In this document: positions 17,867 to 27,577 of the stretch, piece after piece
How the letters are laid out: every line of letters begins with the position of its first letter
Numbering within the stretch: the first letter of the stretch is position 1
From: CAZIPZ01 sp964541075
GTDB lineage: Bacteria > Acidobacteriota > Terriglobia > 20CM-2-55-15
Length of the DNA: 64,000 nt
Assembly (NCBI GenBank): GCA_964541075.1
Contig: CAZIPZ010000001.1
Coordinates: 6,778 to 70,777 of the forward strand
Direction: 5' to 3'
The notes under the pieces: model-generated
Databases searched by the model: none
Seen by the model: the letters and a program-made list of their open reading frames with translations, nothing else
What the model was told of the DNA's origin: nothing
Made by a program: the position numbers and the translations under genes

Positions 17867-19912
17867 ATGTCCTTTCTGAATCCATTCTTATTGTTCGGTG
17901 CGATCGCTCTGGCGATCCCGGTTCTGATCCACCTTGTCCGCAAGGAAAAGTCTGAGATCGTTCCATTCAGTTCGCTGATGTTCCTGCTCAAGGTGCCGAA
18001 GCGCGCAATCAGACAACAGAAGATCAAGAACCTTCTTTTGATGGCATTACGACTCCTTATTCTCGCCTTGCTGGTCATGTCGTTTGCTCGACCTTATTTC
18101 ACGCAAGAAACGGCAACGCCAGCCGCCGCAAATGAAATCCGCGGGACCGTCTTGCTGTTGGATAACTCATACAGCATGCGGTACGGGACGAATTTCGACC
18201 GGCTCAAGAGTGAAGCCAAGAGGCGCATCGACGAAATGGGCGCCGGCGATCGAATGGCAATTGTCTCGTTTAACGAGAGCGCGACGATGTTGTCCATGCC
18301 GAGTTCAGACAAGAACGCGCTGAGAGCCGCGGTCGATACGCTGGAGCCGTCTTTTGGTTCGACGCGTTATTACGAAGCTTTCACTCTGGCCGATCGCGCC
18401 CTCACGGAGTTGGCAAGCACCGACAAGAAACTCGTCATCATTTCCGATTTTCAGAAAAATGGTTGGAATCGCTCCGGCAGAGAAAACGTGATCGGCTCCG
18501 AAGTCAAAACAGAGTCCGTCAATCTCTCAGTCGAAAACTCGACGAATGTAGGAATCGACAACGTGAGTGTGGATCCGACCAGCTTCACGCGAATTTATAG
18601 CGGGAGGGTGATCGCCCGCGTTCACAACTACCGCAAGGATCAGGGAGTGGACGTTCCTGTCTCCGTCAGTATCAACGGCCGCGAGGCCGGCCGTAAAACT
18701 GTCAACGTTCCGCCCGGCTCTACTGCGCTTGCGGAGTTCACGGGATTTGACCTTCCTTTGGGTTCTTCCAAAGGAGCGGTGAAGTTGCAGACAACCGATC
18801 CCCTCAAAGTGGATGATGAATTCCTTTTTACTCTCGATCGGAGAGAGAAGCTGAACGTGCTGATCCTGGATGCGGGGCGCGCCCGACAAAGCTTCTTCCT
18901 GAGGCAGGCCTACTCTTCTTCTGCAGAACTGCCATTTGAACTCAAGGTGATGTCCGCCCAGTCTGTCTCACCTGATGATGTTGTGAATTATCAGGTTGTG
19001 GTGCTGAACGACGTTCCTCGACTTCCGGATAAAGTGAAGGACAAACTGGAGGAACTCCGAAAGACAGGTCAGGGGCAGTTGATTATTCTTGGTGAGGGGA
19101 CGGATGTCGGTTGGTGGAACTCCTTTCAGGCATTGCCGGTGAAGGTGGTTCAGAAGATTTTCGTGCCGAAGGACAGGGGACAGCCGGCTGTTTCCCTGAC
19201 CAGCTACGATCGCAATCACGCGATCTTCAAACCTTTCGAACAGAGCACAAAGCTCGTTCTGAACACTGCGCAGTTCTTCGCGTATGTCGAGATGCAACCG
19301 AAGGATGGTGCGGCGACGCTGGCGAAATATGAGAATGGCAATGCAGCAATCGTCGAATCCTCTCAGGAAAATCGAGGCATCCTCGTGTTCGACTCGACAG
19401 TGGATAACCGGTGGAACGACCTTCCCTTGAAGCCGTCATTTCTCCCGCTTTTCCATGAAATGGTGCGCTACCTCTCACGATACAGCGAAACCCGTGGATG
19501 GTACGCTATGGGCGAAGGAATTCCGGTGATGGGAGGCTTGGAAAGTGCAGCTGCGGCAGTCATCAATCCGAAAGGGGAGCGCCAGTCGCTGGGAGAACTT
19601 ACGGTCGGGCAACAGCGGTTTTTTACGCCTGCGGATCCAGGATTCTATGAGATTCGCGTCGGGCCGGATGCCAAGACGCTGGCTGTTAATGCACCGTCAT
19701 CGGAAGGCGATCTGCAGTCAATGCCTCCCGAAGATCTTCTGGCCAGCGTTCAACGCACTCAGGGTGAAAGCCAGAGGGCCGGATTTTTTGGTCAGGACGA
19801 GCAAGAGGACTACGGGCGACGACAGATGGGGTGGTGGTATCTCCTATTATTTGCTTTGTTGGCGGGTATCGCAGAGATATATATAGCCAACAGAGCGCAT
19901 AAGGTGTCGTGA
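17867..19912 (+). CDS. BatA-like membrane protein with von Willebrand-A domain
   Basis: A 681-residue inner-membrane protein. The N-terminus, LNPFLLFGAIALAIPVLIHLV, then VPFSSLMFLLKVPKRAIRQQ and KNLLLMALRLLILALLVM, is the BatA N-terminal membrane domain. A von Willebrand-A domain follows (TVLLLDNSYSMRYGT, a MIDAS-like DNSYS, and KLVIISDFQKNGW). A long beta-rich periplasmic part leads to a last helix (WWYLLLFALLAGIAEIYI). Family members interact with MoxR and DUF58 proteins; some were linked to aerotolerance in Bacteroides. It lies 78 bases after the DUF58 gene. Confidence 0.88.
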   Translation: MSFLNPFLLFGAIALAIPVLIHLVRKEKSEIVPFSSLMFLLKVPKRAIRQQKIKNLLLMALRLLILALLVMSFARPYFTQETATPAAANEIRGTVLLLDNSYSMRYGTNFDRLKSEAKRRIDEMGAGDRMAIVSFNESATMLSMPSSDKNALRAAVDTLEPSFGSTRYYEAFTLADRALTELASTDKKLVIISDFQKNGWNRSGRENVIGSEVKTESVNLSVENSTNVGIDNVSVDPTSFTRIYSGRVIARVHNYRKDQGVDVPVSVSINGREAGRKTVNVPPGSTALAEFTGFDLPLGSSKGAVKLQTTDPLKVDDEFLFTLDRREKLNVLILDAGRARQSFFLRQAYSSSAELPFELKVMSAQSVSPDDVVNYQVVVLNDVPRLPDKVKDKLEELRKTGQGQLIILGEGTDVGWWNSFQALPVKVVQKIFVPKDRGQPAVSLTSYDRNHAIFKPFEQSTKLVLNTAQFFAYVEMQPKDGAATLAKYENGNAAIVESSQENRGILVFDSTVDNRWNDLPLKPSFLPLFHEMVRYLSRYSETRGWYAMGEGIPVMGGLESAAAAVINPKGERQSLGELTVGQQRFFTPADPGFYEIRVGPDAKTLAVNAPSSEGDLQSMPPEDLLASVQRTQGESQRAGFFGQDEQEDYGRRQMGWWYLLLFALLAGIAEIYIANRAHKVS

Positions 19913-19988
19913 CAATAAAGAACAAACAGGCCTTGCTCGGGGACTTCCGGGTTTCCCGAATTGACTGCTTTACAGGACGGAGAGGCAA

Positions 19989-22900
19989 ATGAGACCAAAC
20001 GATGAACTGCTTCAAAAGATCGGAATTGTAAGGAGTCGATGGAAGGCATTCCTTTGGGCTCGTGGGCTTGCCTGGGTTCTCGGCGTTCTGGCCGGATGCG
20101 TCCTTGCAGCTGTTGCCATCGCCAATTCGCCGGAATTTCCAGGTTGGGCTGTTCTGGGTCTAAGAATCGGTTTGCTGGCCGCCGTTGTATTTACAATTGT
20201 CCGAGCCCTTGTCATTCCGTTGCGGCGCACCCCGAGCGACACCCAGCTAGCCCGGTTTGTGGAGGAGAAGAATCCCGGTCTCAAGGATCGTCTCGTCAGC
20301 GCTGTTGAAGCTGTAAAAAAGCCAGGAGCGGATCAGAGTCCCTTCGTTCACCTGCTGACGAAGGACGCGCTTGAACACACACGCCATGTGCGTTTCGCCG
20401 AGCAAGTGAACAAGCGCAAGTTCGGCGCATTCGCAACATTGAGCGGCTTTTTTGCTGTAGCTTTGGTGATTAGTCTTTATATCGCCTCTTTATTTTTTCC
20501 TATCGGCAGCGCCCGTCTGCTGGCTGGCCTGTTGAAGCCGCCGGATGTTGATACGTTTCAATTGAAGGTTGCTCCAGGAGATATCACCGTCCCTCGCGGA
20601 AGCGACGTGGTGATTCAAGCCGTAGCGAGCGGATTTGATCCTCAACGCGCACAGATCCAACTGCGCTATGCGAATGGGGATCAATGGGAAGCTTCGACAA
20701 TGGAGATTACGCCGCAGACCCTTCCGACCTTCCGTCATACAGTGTTTAATTTGCAGGAATCGGTTCACTATTTCGTTGAAGCCGACGGACATAGATCGAC
20801 GGAATTCACGATTGATGTGGCGGACCTCCCGCGGGTCGAGAAACTCGACTACACATACACGTATCCCGCGTACGCGGGAATGGCGCCCAACAAACAGGAA
20901 AATGCGACGGACATGGTTGCGCTGCGAGGCACATCCGTAGAGGTTCAAGTCACGGCAAGTCAGGAGCTATCCGGAGGCCGCCTGGTGTTTTCAGATGGGA
21001 AGACGGTTCCTCTACAGCCCAATGGGGAAAAAATGGCAATGGGCAAGCTGGTTGTGGACCGTAGCGCCACTTTCAGAATCGAACTGACGAATAAGGACGG
21101 ACAAAGATATCTGAGTCTCGAAGAGTACACGATGGATGCGCTGGACGATCAGAAGCCAATCGTCGAGTTCACCAAGCCTGGAAGGGATTACAAGGCCACC
21201 AGCGTTGAGGAAGTCTTCACCGAACTGCGCGCTGAGGATGATTTTGGCGTCCATCAACTCGAGCTTTACTTTTCGGTAAATGGCGGCGCCGAGCAGAAGA
21301 AATCGCTCTTCAGCAACAAAGGTGAAGCTCCGAAGGAAATTTCAGGCGGGCACACGTTTTTCCTAGAGGAATACGACCTCAAGCCGGGCGACTTCATCAC
21401 TTACTACGGCAAAGCTGTCGATTCACGCCAACCTTCAAATACTGTCTCGACGGACATCTACTTCGTTGAAGTGCGGCCATTCGGTCACGAGTACTACCAG
21501 GGGCAGCAAGGTGGAGGAGGCGGCGGCGGACAGCAGGATGATTCGACGGAGGCGCTGTCCAAACGCCAAAAGGACATCATTGCAGCGACGTTCAAGCTCA
21601 TGCGCGATAAAGACAAGTTCAAGACAAAGGAGTGGACTGACAACATTCATGCGGTCGGCGCCAGCCAGTCCAAACTTGCCGAACAGACTGAGACCTTAAT
21701 GGCCCGCCTTGGACGCCGGGGCTTGACGGCGCAGAACAAGAAATTTACAGATCTTTCAGAAAACCTCAAGCTTGCCATTGAACAGATGGGTCCGGCTTCG
21801 GAACAGTTGCAGAAAGAGCAGGCCGAGGCGGCCATGCCTTTCGAGCAGAAGGCGCTTCAATATCTCATGCGCGCTGAGGCCCTTTTCACAGAAATCCAGG
21901 TCACGATGGGACAGCAGGGCGGTGGAGGAGGAGGCGGCGGCCGTCAGAATGCCGAGGACCTTGCCGACCTGTTCGAACTCGAACTTGATCAGAGCAAGAA
22001 CCAGTACGAAACGCTGCAGCGCGGCGAAATGTCGCAAAACCCTCAGGAACTCGAGGACTCGCTGCGAAAACTGAAAGAATTGGCCGAACGTCAACAAAAG
22101 TTGATGGAGCGCCGCGCTCAACAGCAAGCAAGCGGCGGCAGCGGCGGGGGCGGCGATCAATCACAGATGCAGGAACTGCAGCGTGAAACCGAGCGCTTAG
22201 CTCGCCAGCTCGAGAAGCTGTCTCGCGAGAATAACAATCGTCAAATGGCGGATGTGAGCCGTGCGCTGCAACAGGCTGCTCGCAACATGCAACAGCAGGC
22301 GCAGGGCGGCAGCGGTAATTCTCAGCAGCAGCAACAGGCCGCCCAGCAAGCGATGGAGCAACTGCAGCGCGCCCAACGACTTCTCAATCAGGGACGGGGC
22401 GGCAATGTTGATGAACGCATGGCTCAGCTGCAGCAACAGATGAAAAATCTGAAGGAGAAGCAGGGCCGAATCGCCGATCAGACTGAAAAGCTCGCAAGTC
22501 AGGAGAAGCCCGGGCCGCAGCCCAGCCCTGAAGGCAAGGAAAAGATAGATGAAATAGGGCAGCAGAAGCAGCAGGTCGCGTCCGAACTCAAGAACATGAC
22601 CGAGGAACTTGATTCACTCGGAAATAATCCTGAAAATCGTGATGCTGCCAATAAGGCTAGAAGCGCTGCCAACGCAATCAAGTCTAGCCGGCTGCAAGAC
22701 AAGATGAGCCAAAGTGGACAGTTTCTGGAAAACGGTTTCTACAACTACGCGTCCCGAGCTGAGCGCGATATCGAGAAGACGCTGGGCGACATTGAGAAAC
22801 AGATCAATCAGGCCGCTTCTGCCGCCAACGATTCCGACGAAAAGCGAACCCAAAACGCGTTGAACCAGACCAGCGAGACGATCCGACGCCTGGAGTCGAT

Positions 22901-23573
22901 GCAGCGACGGCTGCAGCAGTACAACCAGCAAAACAATCAGCAAAACAATCAGCAAAACAATCAGCAAAACAATCAGCAAAACAATCAGCAGGACAATCAA
23001 CAGGGTCAGAACCAACAGGGCCAGCAGGCCCAGGGCAACCAACAAGGGCAACGTCCTTCTCAGCAAGGCCAGCCTGGTCAACAGCAAGCCCAGGACGGGC
23101 AGCAGGGACAGCCGGGTCAATCCGGAAACGGGCAGGAGAATGCCAGGGGCCAGCAGGTTGGTCGGAATGGATTCCCATATGGCGGCGCCCGCGCGGGAGT
23201 CGAAGCGGGGCAAGGTCCTGACGTCAACGATGCACGGCAATGGCAGCGCGAATGGGAAGAGCGACTGCGGGAAATCCAGGAGATCCGACAAGCTGTGGGC
23301 AAAGATAAGGAACTTGCGGCGGACCTCGACCGAATTATGAACGCTGTTAGAGGCCAAATGCGCGGTCGGCCAGGAAATCCGGAAGAAATCCAAAGGCTGG
23401 CTCAGCAGATTATCGACCCGTTCCGATCGGTTGAACTTGAATTGAGCCGGGAGCTTCAGCTCTTGATGGCGAAGGAAAATATTCGGTCGGCGCAGGAAGA
23501 AGAAATTCCCGAGAGATACAAGAAGCTGGTCGAGGAATATTACAAGCGTCTGTCGAGTCAGAAGCCGCAATAA
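19989..23573 (+). CDS. Very large DUF4175-type membrane protein with Gln/Asn-rich repeat region
   Basis: A 1194-residue protein that closes the MoxR/VWA cluster. The N-terminus has membrane helices (residues about 22-75 and 140-170), then Ig-like beta domains, then a long helical part dominated by Gln, Asn, Gly and Lys. Glycine runs (QGGGGGGGQQ, QQGGGGGGGGR) separate coiled coils. A low-complexity segment at about residues 975-1060 contains QQNN repeats. The end (about 1080-1194) is again helical and charged. Length and architecture match the DUF4175 family that travels with MoxR clusters. The function is unknown; a periplasm-spanning or scaffold role is inference. Confidence 0.82.
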   Translation: MRPNDELLQKIGIVRSRWKAFLWARGLAWVLGVLAGCVLAAVAIANSPEFPGWAVLGLRIGLLAAVVFTIVRALVIPLRRTPSDTQLARFVEEKNPGLKDRLVSAVEAVKKPGADQSPFVHLLTKDALEHTRHVRFAEQVNKRKFGAFATLSGFFAVALVISLYIASLFFPIGSARLLAGLLKPPDVDTFQLKVAPGDITVPRGSDVVIQAVASGFDPQRAQIQLRYANGDQWEASTMEITPQTLPTFRHTVFNLQESVHYFVEADGHRSTEFTIDVADLPRVEKLDYTYTYPAYAGMAPNKQENATDMVALRGTSVEVQVTASQELSGGRLVFSDGKTVPLQPNGEKMAMGKLVVDRSATFRIELTNKDGQRYLSLEEYTMDALDDQKPIVEFTKPGRDYKATSVEEVFTELRAEDDFGVHQLELYFSVNGGAEQKKSLFSNKGEAPKEISGGHTFFLEEYDLKPGDFITYYGKAVDSRQPSNTVSTDIYFVEVRPFGHEYYQGQQGGGGGGGQQDDSTEALSKRQKDIIAATFKLMRDKDKFKTKEWTDNIHAVGASQSKLAEQTETLMARLGRRGLTAQNKKFTDLSENLKLAIEQMGPASEQLQKEQAEAAMPFEQKALQYLMRAEALFTEIQVTMGQQGGGGGGGGRQNAEDLADLFELELDQSKNQYETLQRGEMSQNPQELEDSLRKLKELAERQQKLMERRAQQQASGGSGGGGDQSQMQELQRETERLARQLEKLSRENNNRQMADVSRALQQAARNMQQQAQGGSGNSQQQQQAAQQAMEQLQRAQRLLNQGRGGNVDERMAQLQQQMKNLKEKQGRIADQTEKLASQEKPGPQPSPEGKEKIDEIGQQKQQVASELKNMTEELDSLGNNPENRDAANKARSAANAIKSSRLQDKMSQSGQFLENGFYNYASRAERDIEKTLGDIEKQINQAASAANDSDEKRTQNALNQTSETIRRLESMQRRLQQYNQQNNQQNNQQNNQQNNQQNNQQDNQQGQNQQGQQAQGNQQGQRPSQQGQPGQQQAQDGQQGQPGQSGNGQENARGQQVGRNGFPYGGARAGVEAGQGPDVNDARQWQREWEERLREIQEIRQAVGKDKELAADLDRIMNAVRGQMRGRPGNPEEIQRLAQQIIDPFRSVELELSRELQLLMAKENIRSAQEEEIPERYKKLVEEYYKRLSSQKPQ
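22926..22997 (+). repeat. 12-bp tandem repeat encoding Gln-Gln-Asn-Asn
   Basis: Five perfect copies of CAGCAAAACAAT (22926-22985) are followed by a sixth copy with two changes (22986-22997). Being in frame, copy-number change would lengthen or shorten the protein by four residues without breaking it. Confidence 0.95.
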
Positions 23574-23615
23574 TTAGGACGCTCCCCTTCATTGCGGAGG
23601 GGAGCACACCCTAAT
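23573..23615. terminator. Hairpin between convergent genes
   Basis: GCTCCCCT (23581-23588) pairs with AGGGGAGC (23598-23605), and outer ATTAGG (23573-23578) pairs with CCTAAT (23610-23615). It lies between the DUF4175 gene and glyA, which face each other. There is no strong T-run on either side, so termination would be of a non-canonical type. Confidence 0.55.
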
Positions 23616-24855
23616 ACAGTGGGAATTTTTCGCAGAGGTTTTCTACTTCTCGCTTCACTCGCTTTTGAACGTTCTCATCCTGAATTGCATCGAGTACGTC
23701 CGCAACCCAGTCTCCAATAGCTTCCATCTCCCCTTCCTTCATGCCGCGCGTGGTTAAAGCGGGCGTTCCCAGGCGGATGCCGCTAGGCGTCATGGGAGAG
23801 TTGACGTCGAATGGAATCGTATTCTTGTTCACCGTGATTCCGGCTTTGTCCAGTGCTTGCTCGGCTTCTTTGCCGTTGATGCCCTTTGAAAAGACATCGA
23901 CCAGCATCAGATGAGTGTCCGTACCGCCCGAGACGATCCGAAATCCTCGATCTGCGATCCTGGCCGCCAGCGCTTTGGCGTTCCTGACAACTTGGCGAAT
24001 ATAAGAGCGAAACTCATCACTCCCGGCTTCTTTGAAGCAAACCGCCTTTGCTGCGATAACGTGTTCCAACGGTCCGCCTTGCATTTCAGGAAAAACGGAA
24101 CGATTGAGGTCCTTCGCGAAAGACTCGCGGCACATGATCATGCCGCTCCGCGGCCCCCGGAGCGTCTTGTGGGTGGTGCTTGTCACAAACTCGGCATGAC
24201 TCACAGGCGACGGATGTTCGCCGGCCGCAACCAGGCCTGCTATGTGTGCAATATCCACCATCATCAGAGCGCCAGTTTCCTTCGCGATCTTCGCGATGCG
24301 CGGAAAGTCGATGATCCGCGGGTACGCGCTGGCGCCGGCCACGATGAGCCGCGGCTTATGCTGATTCGCGAGTTTGGACAATTCCTCATAGTCAATTACT
24401 TCAGAATCCTTGTGTACTCCGTACGGCACAATGCGATAGTACTTTCCGGAGAAGTTGAGCGGATGGCCGTGAGTGAGATGTCCCCCATGAGAAAGATTCA
24501 TGCCCAGGACGGTATCGCCTGGCTTGAGAAGAGTAAGGTAGACAGCCATGTTCGCCTGGCTTCCCGAATGAGGTTGAACATTCACATGTTCGGCGCCAAA
24601 GAGTTTCTTGGCTCGCTCGATCGCGAGGCTTTCCACGACGTCAACGAACTCGCAACCGCCGTAGTACCTGCGACCTGGGTACCCCTCGGCATACTTGTTC
24701 GTAAGCACCGAACCTGTAGCTTCAAGAACTGCTTTGTAAGTGAAATTTTCCGAGGCGATGAGTTCCAGTCCGGTTGATTGGCGGCGCTCTTCGTTTTTGA
24801 TGGCAGCTGCAATTTCAGGATCTAAATCTTTAAGCGGCGCATTAAGGCGGTCCAT
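23611..24855 (-). CDS. glyA: Serine hydroxymethyltransferase
   Basis: A PLP enzyme interconverting serine and glycine with tetrahydrofolate, 414 residues. Recognisable blocks are [40 protein letters not shown], the PLP-binding loop [16 protein letters not shown] (the Lys forms the Schiff base) and [18 protein letters not shown]. Length fits the bacterial family. The ATG is preceded by GGGAGGGATCG. The gene is divergent from a small membrane protein and convergent with the MoxR cluster. Confidence 0.97.
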   Translation of the reverse strand: MDRLNAPLKDLDPEIAAAIKNEERRQSTGLELIASENFTYKAVLEATGSVLTNKYAEGYPGRRYYGGCEFVDVVESLAIERAKKLFGAEHVNVQPHSGSQANMAVYLTLLKPGDTVLGMNLSHGGHLTHGHPLNFSGKYYRIVPYGVHKDSEVIDYEELSKLANQHKPRLIVAGASAYPRIIDFPRIAKIAKETGALMMVDIAHIAGLVAAGEHPSPVSHAEFVTSTTHKTLRGPRSGMIMCRESFAKDLNRSVFPEMQGGPLEHVIAAKAVCFKEAGSDEFRSYIRQVVRNAKALAARIADRGFRIVSGGTDTHLMLVDVFSKGINGKEAEQALDKAGITVNKNTIPFDVNSPMTPSGIRLGTPALTTRGMKEGEMEAIGDWVADVLDAIQDENVQKRVKREVENLCEKFPLY

Positions 24856-24904
24856 CGATCCCTCCCGAGGAGCTTGGGAAAAAATTCACTCTACCACGCT
24901 GTGT

Positions 24905-24910
24905 TATAAT
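24905..24910 (+). promoter_or_regulatory. Perfect -10 box directly before an ATG
   Basis: TATAAT ends eight bases before ATG 24919. With a normal spacing the transcript would begin at or very near the start codon, giving a leaderless mRNA. No good -35 box is seen at 17 bases. Confidence 0.5.
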
Positions 24911-24918
24911 CCCGCACC

Positions 24919-25269
24919 ATGTTTGGCCTGAACGGCAGACAGCTCTTCATTCTTCTGCTGTTTGTCGCCCTGCTGTTCGCGGGCTCGCAGTACATCCCGC
25001 CCTATTTCAATGCATTCCAGTTCAATGATTTCGTTCGGCAGGAAGTGAAGTATGCCGTCAGCGCACGCAAGACCACGGATGATGTTCGAAATGCAATCGT
25101 CAAGAAGGCGGCGGAGTTGAATCTTCCCATCACTCCGAAGGATGTTCGCATCATACGCCGTGGGCCTTCATTTACAGTTGAGCTGGAATACCGCGTGCCC
25201 GTCGATATTAAGGTCTACAAACAAGACCTGGTTTTCCGCGCGTCCGAGTCCGGAGAAGTCTTTGAATAA
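24919..25269 (+). CDS. Small single-pass membrane protein (DUF4845-like)
   Basis: A 116-residue protein with one N-terminal transmembrane helix (LFILLLFVALLFAGSQYI) and a soluble part that reads YFNAFQFNDFVRQEVKYAVS, then IVKKAAELNLPITPKDVRII and a beta hairpin. It resembles the small DUF4845-type proteins of Acidobacteria, function unknown. There is no Shine-Dalgarno sequence; TATAAT stands just upstream. Its TAA overlaps the moeA start as TAATG, so it is coupled to the molybdenum cofactor genes, although a functional link is not evident. Confidence 0.75.
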   Translation: MFGLNGRQLFILLLFVALLFAGSQYIPPYFNAFQFNDFVRQEVKYAVSARKTTDDVRNAIVKKAAELNLPITPKDVRIIRRGPSFTVELEYRVPVDIKVYKQDLVFRASESGEVFE

Positions 25270-26483
25270 TGCTGACCATTGATCGTGGTCTTGAACTGGT
25301 AATGTCTACCGCGAAGGGCAGCGCCCGCCTTGGAAGAATGCCATCCGAGCGTGTGGCCCTTGCGGAATCTTCGGGTCGGATCCTTCGAGAAGACATTATT
25401 GCAGACGCGGATTCGCCTCGGTTTGACAAAGCAATACGGGATGGGTATGCAGTTCGATTCCAAGACGTGACCAATGTTCCGATTGTGCTTTCCGTTAACG
25501 GTGAGTCCAGAGCAGGCGCTGGCTCCAACGTCGCTGTTGAAAGCGGATATTGCTGTGAGATTATGACGGGCGCACCGCTTCCAGCCGGAGCTAATGCGGT
25601 GGTCATGGTCGAACACACCGAAAGGGTCGCTCACGACGCCGTCCGGATTATGAAATCCGTACGAGAGAACGAAGGCCTCTTGCGCAGGGGAGCCGAGGCG
25701 CGCGAAGGGTCCTGCCTGCTCAACTCCGGAGTTCGAATAGGCCTGGCTGATCTGGGTCTGCTCGCGGGCGCCGGTAAACACCAGGTTTACGTTTCAAGCA
25801 AGCCTCGCGTTGCGATCATCGCGACGGGAGACGAACTGGTCGAAGTGAATCAAACGCCGCAATCCGGTCAGATCCGCAACAGCAACAGTTACACGCTTTT
25901 CGCGCAGGCTGCTTCGGCTGGAGCGGCGCCCTTCCTGCTTGGCGTCGCGCGAGACGACCTCGCGGATTTGCGCGAGAAGATCAAGAAAGGTCTCGATTAC
26001 GACATATTGCTCGTCTCCGGCGGCGTTTCGATGGGCAAGTACGATCTGGTGGAAAGTGTTTTTGCTGAGTTCGGCGTGCGCGTGCTGTTCGACAAAATCG
26101 CGATGAAACCAGGAAAACCGACGGTGTTTGGTCACCGCGGCGAGACGTTCGTGTTTGGATTGCCGGGAAATCCTGTTTCAACGATAGTTTCGTTTCACAT
26201 GTTCGTTCGTCCCCTTATTCTGTTTTTGCTGCACTCACAGAACACCGAGCCGAGAGTTCTGAGTGCAACGCTCGACGCACCGGCGAAGTGCGACCCTGCG
26301 CGCGCTGCACTTGTTCCGGCGAACGTCCGGTTTCAAGATGGGCGATATCACATCGTTCCCGCAACATGGAAGGGTTCATCAGACCTCGTCGGTTTGGCGA
26401 GGGCGAACGCTTTGATCGTTATTCCCTGCAGAGATGGCGCCCTTCAGCCAGGCGACACGGCGGAATTTCTGGAGTTGGACTGA
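25269..26483 (+). CDS. moeA: Molybdopterin molybdotransferase MoeA
   Basis: This enzyme inserts molybdate into adenylylated molybdopterin. The 404-residue protein has the MoeA start (ADSPRFDKAIRDGYAVRF), the EIMTGAPLPAGANAVVMVE block, the MogA-like domain with ATGDELVEV, NSNSYTL, VSGGVSMGKYDLVE and KPGKPTVFG, and the C-terminal beta domain. All family landmarks are present. It overlaps the upstream gene by one base and abuts moaC. Confidence 0.96.
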   Translation: MLTIDRGLELVMSTAKGSARLGRMPSERVALAESSGRILREDIIADADSPRFDKAIRDGYAVRFQDVTNVPIVLSVNGESRAGAGSNVAVESGYCCEIMTGAPLPAGANAVVMVEHTERVAHDAVRIMKSVRENEGLLRRGAEAREGSCLLNSGVRIGLADLGLLAGAGKHQVYVSSKPRVAIIATGDELVEVNQTPQSGQIRNSNSYTLFAQAASAGAAPFLLGVARDDLADLREKIKKGLDYDILLVSGGVSMGKYDLVESVFAEFGVRVLFDKIAMKPGKPTVFGHRGETFVFGLPGNPVSTIVSFHMFVRPLILFLLHSQNTEPRVLSATLDAPAKCDPARAALVPANVRFQDGRYHIVPATWKGSSDLVGLARANALIVIPCRDGALQPGDTAEFLELD

Positions 26484-26975
26484 ATGCCAAGAAGAAAAAT
26501 TCAACTAACCCATGTTGATAAAGAAGGCCGAAGCCGCATGGTGGATGTTACGCAAAAGAATGAGAGCGTTCGTATCGCAAAGGCCGAGGCGTTTGTTGAA
26601 ATGTCCGGTCCAACGGTGGCAATGGTTCGGAATCGCGCTATGCCGAAGGGTGACCCCTTGGAAGTCGCGCGCGTGGCGGGAATTCAGGCGGGAAAGAGAA
26701 CAGCAGACTTGATCCCATTGTGCCATCCTCTGGTCTTGACGCACCTCGACGTGTCAGTCGAGATCATCGATTCGGGCGCAAAAATCGAAGCTACAGCTAA
26801 AAGCAAGGCGGAAACCGGCGTTGAAATGGAAGCTCTGACTGCGGCATCGGTGGCTGCGTTGACGCTTTATGATATGTGCAAAGCGGTTGAAAAGGGAATC
26901 TCCATAGGCCCCGTTCGTCTAGTTGAAAAAATTGGCGGCAAGAGCGGCCACTGGCTGAGGCACCGGGCCAAGTAG
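26484..26975 (+). CDS. moaC: Cyclic pyranopterin monophosphate synthase accessory protein MoaC
   Basis: MoaC converts the cyclised GTP product of MoaA to cyclic pyranopterin monophosphate. The 163-residue protein shows [37 protein letters not shown], the LIPLCHPL catalytic block and [20 protein letters not shown], all typical. ATG 26484 follows the moeA stop without a gap. moaA, moaD and moaE are not in the window. Confidence 0.97.
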   Translation: MPRRKIQLTHVDKEGRSRMVDVTQKNESVRIAKAEAFVEMSGPTVAMVRNRAMPKGDPLEVARVAGIQAGKRTADLIPLCHPLVLTHLDVSVEIIDSGAKIEATAKSKAETGVEMEALTAASVAALTLYDMCKAVEKGISIGPVRLVEKIGGKSGHWLRHRAK

Positions 26976-27075
26976 GAGCTAGACGGCCCGCAGGGCCGAT
27001 TGGGTCGCTAATCACAGCATTCGGCGGCGGAGATTTGATATTGTTGAATGTGGACCGCCGAACAATACTCCAATC

Positions 27076-27576
27076 TTGAAGGAGAAGATTCTGCACCGTG
27101 CACTTGTACTCACGATCAGTGATTCCGCCTCAATGGGCAACCGTGAGGATCTTTCAGGGCCGGAAGCAAAGAAGATCCTGGCAGAGTTCGGTTTTGAAGT
27201 TGTCGCAATTGAGGTTTTGCCGGACGACCGTGCCGCGATAGAATCGCGGCTTCGCCGCGCATGTGACGAAAGCCTTCACTTGGTCGTCACTTCTGGCGGT
27301 ACAGGACTTTCGCCTCGCGATGTCACGCCGGAGGCGACCCGAGCTGTACTGGAAAAGGATGCTCCGGGTATTGCGGAGTTGATGCGTCTGGAGAGCTTGA
27401 AAGTGACGCCGCGGGCTGCGCTGTCGCGGGCGATTGCGGGCGTGAGGCAATCGACGCTGATCATCAATTTGCCCGGAAGCGTCAAAGGCGTGCGAGAATG
27501 CTTAGCGGCGGTGCGACCCATCTTGGGCCATGCCCTGGACACAATCGCGCAATCGTCGTTAGGATGCGGAGAGTAA
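27076..27576 (+). CDS. moaB: MoaB/MogA family molybdopterin adenylyltransferase
   Basis: A 166-residue protein that adenylylates molybdopterin. Landmarks are LVLTISDSASMGNREDLSG, the VVTSGGTGLSPRDVTPEAT core and the substrate-binding INLPGSVKGVRECL. No ATG is available near the start; TTG 27076 is the earliest codon that fits, and AAGGAG at 27079 lies just inside, so the true start may be slightly downstream at a rare codon. nuoA begins one base after the stop, so the molybdenum cofactor genes and the nuo genes may share a transcript. Confidence 0.9.
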   Translation: MKEKILHRALVLTISDSASMGNREDLSGPEAKKILAEFGFEVVAIEVLPDDRAAIESRLRRACDESLHLVVTSGGTGLSPRDVTPEATRAVLEKDAPGIAELMRLESLKVTPRAALSRAIAGVRQSTLIINLPGSVKGVRECLAAVRPILGHALDTIAQSSLGCGE

Positions 27577-27577
27577 A

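Noticed and set aside
22926..22997. Short direct repeats as a possible CRISPR array
   Set aside because: Units are 12 bases, contiguous without spacers, and in frame within a coding sequence.
22614..23570. 318-codon frame on the minus strand opposite the DUF4175 gene
   Set aside because: It is a shadow of the Gln/Asn-rich repeat region (long Leu/Val runs), without start signals or family features.
23911..24777. 288-codon plus-strand frame opposite glyA
   Set aside because: glyA is unmistakable on the other strand; the frame is a product of codon bias.
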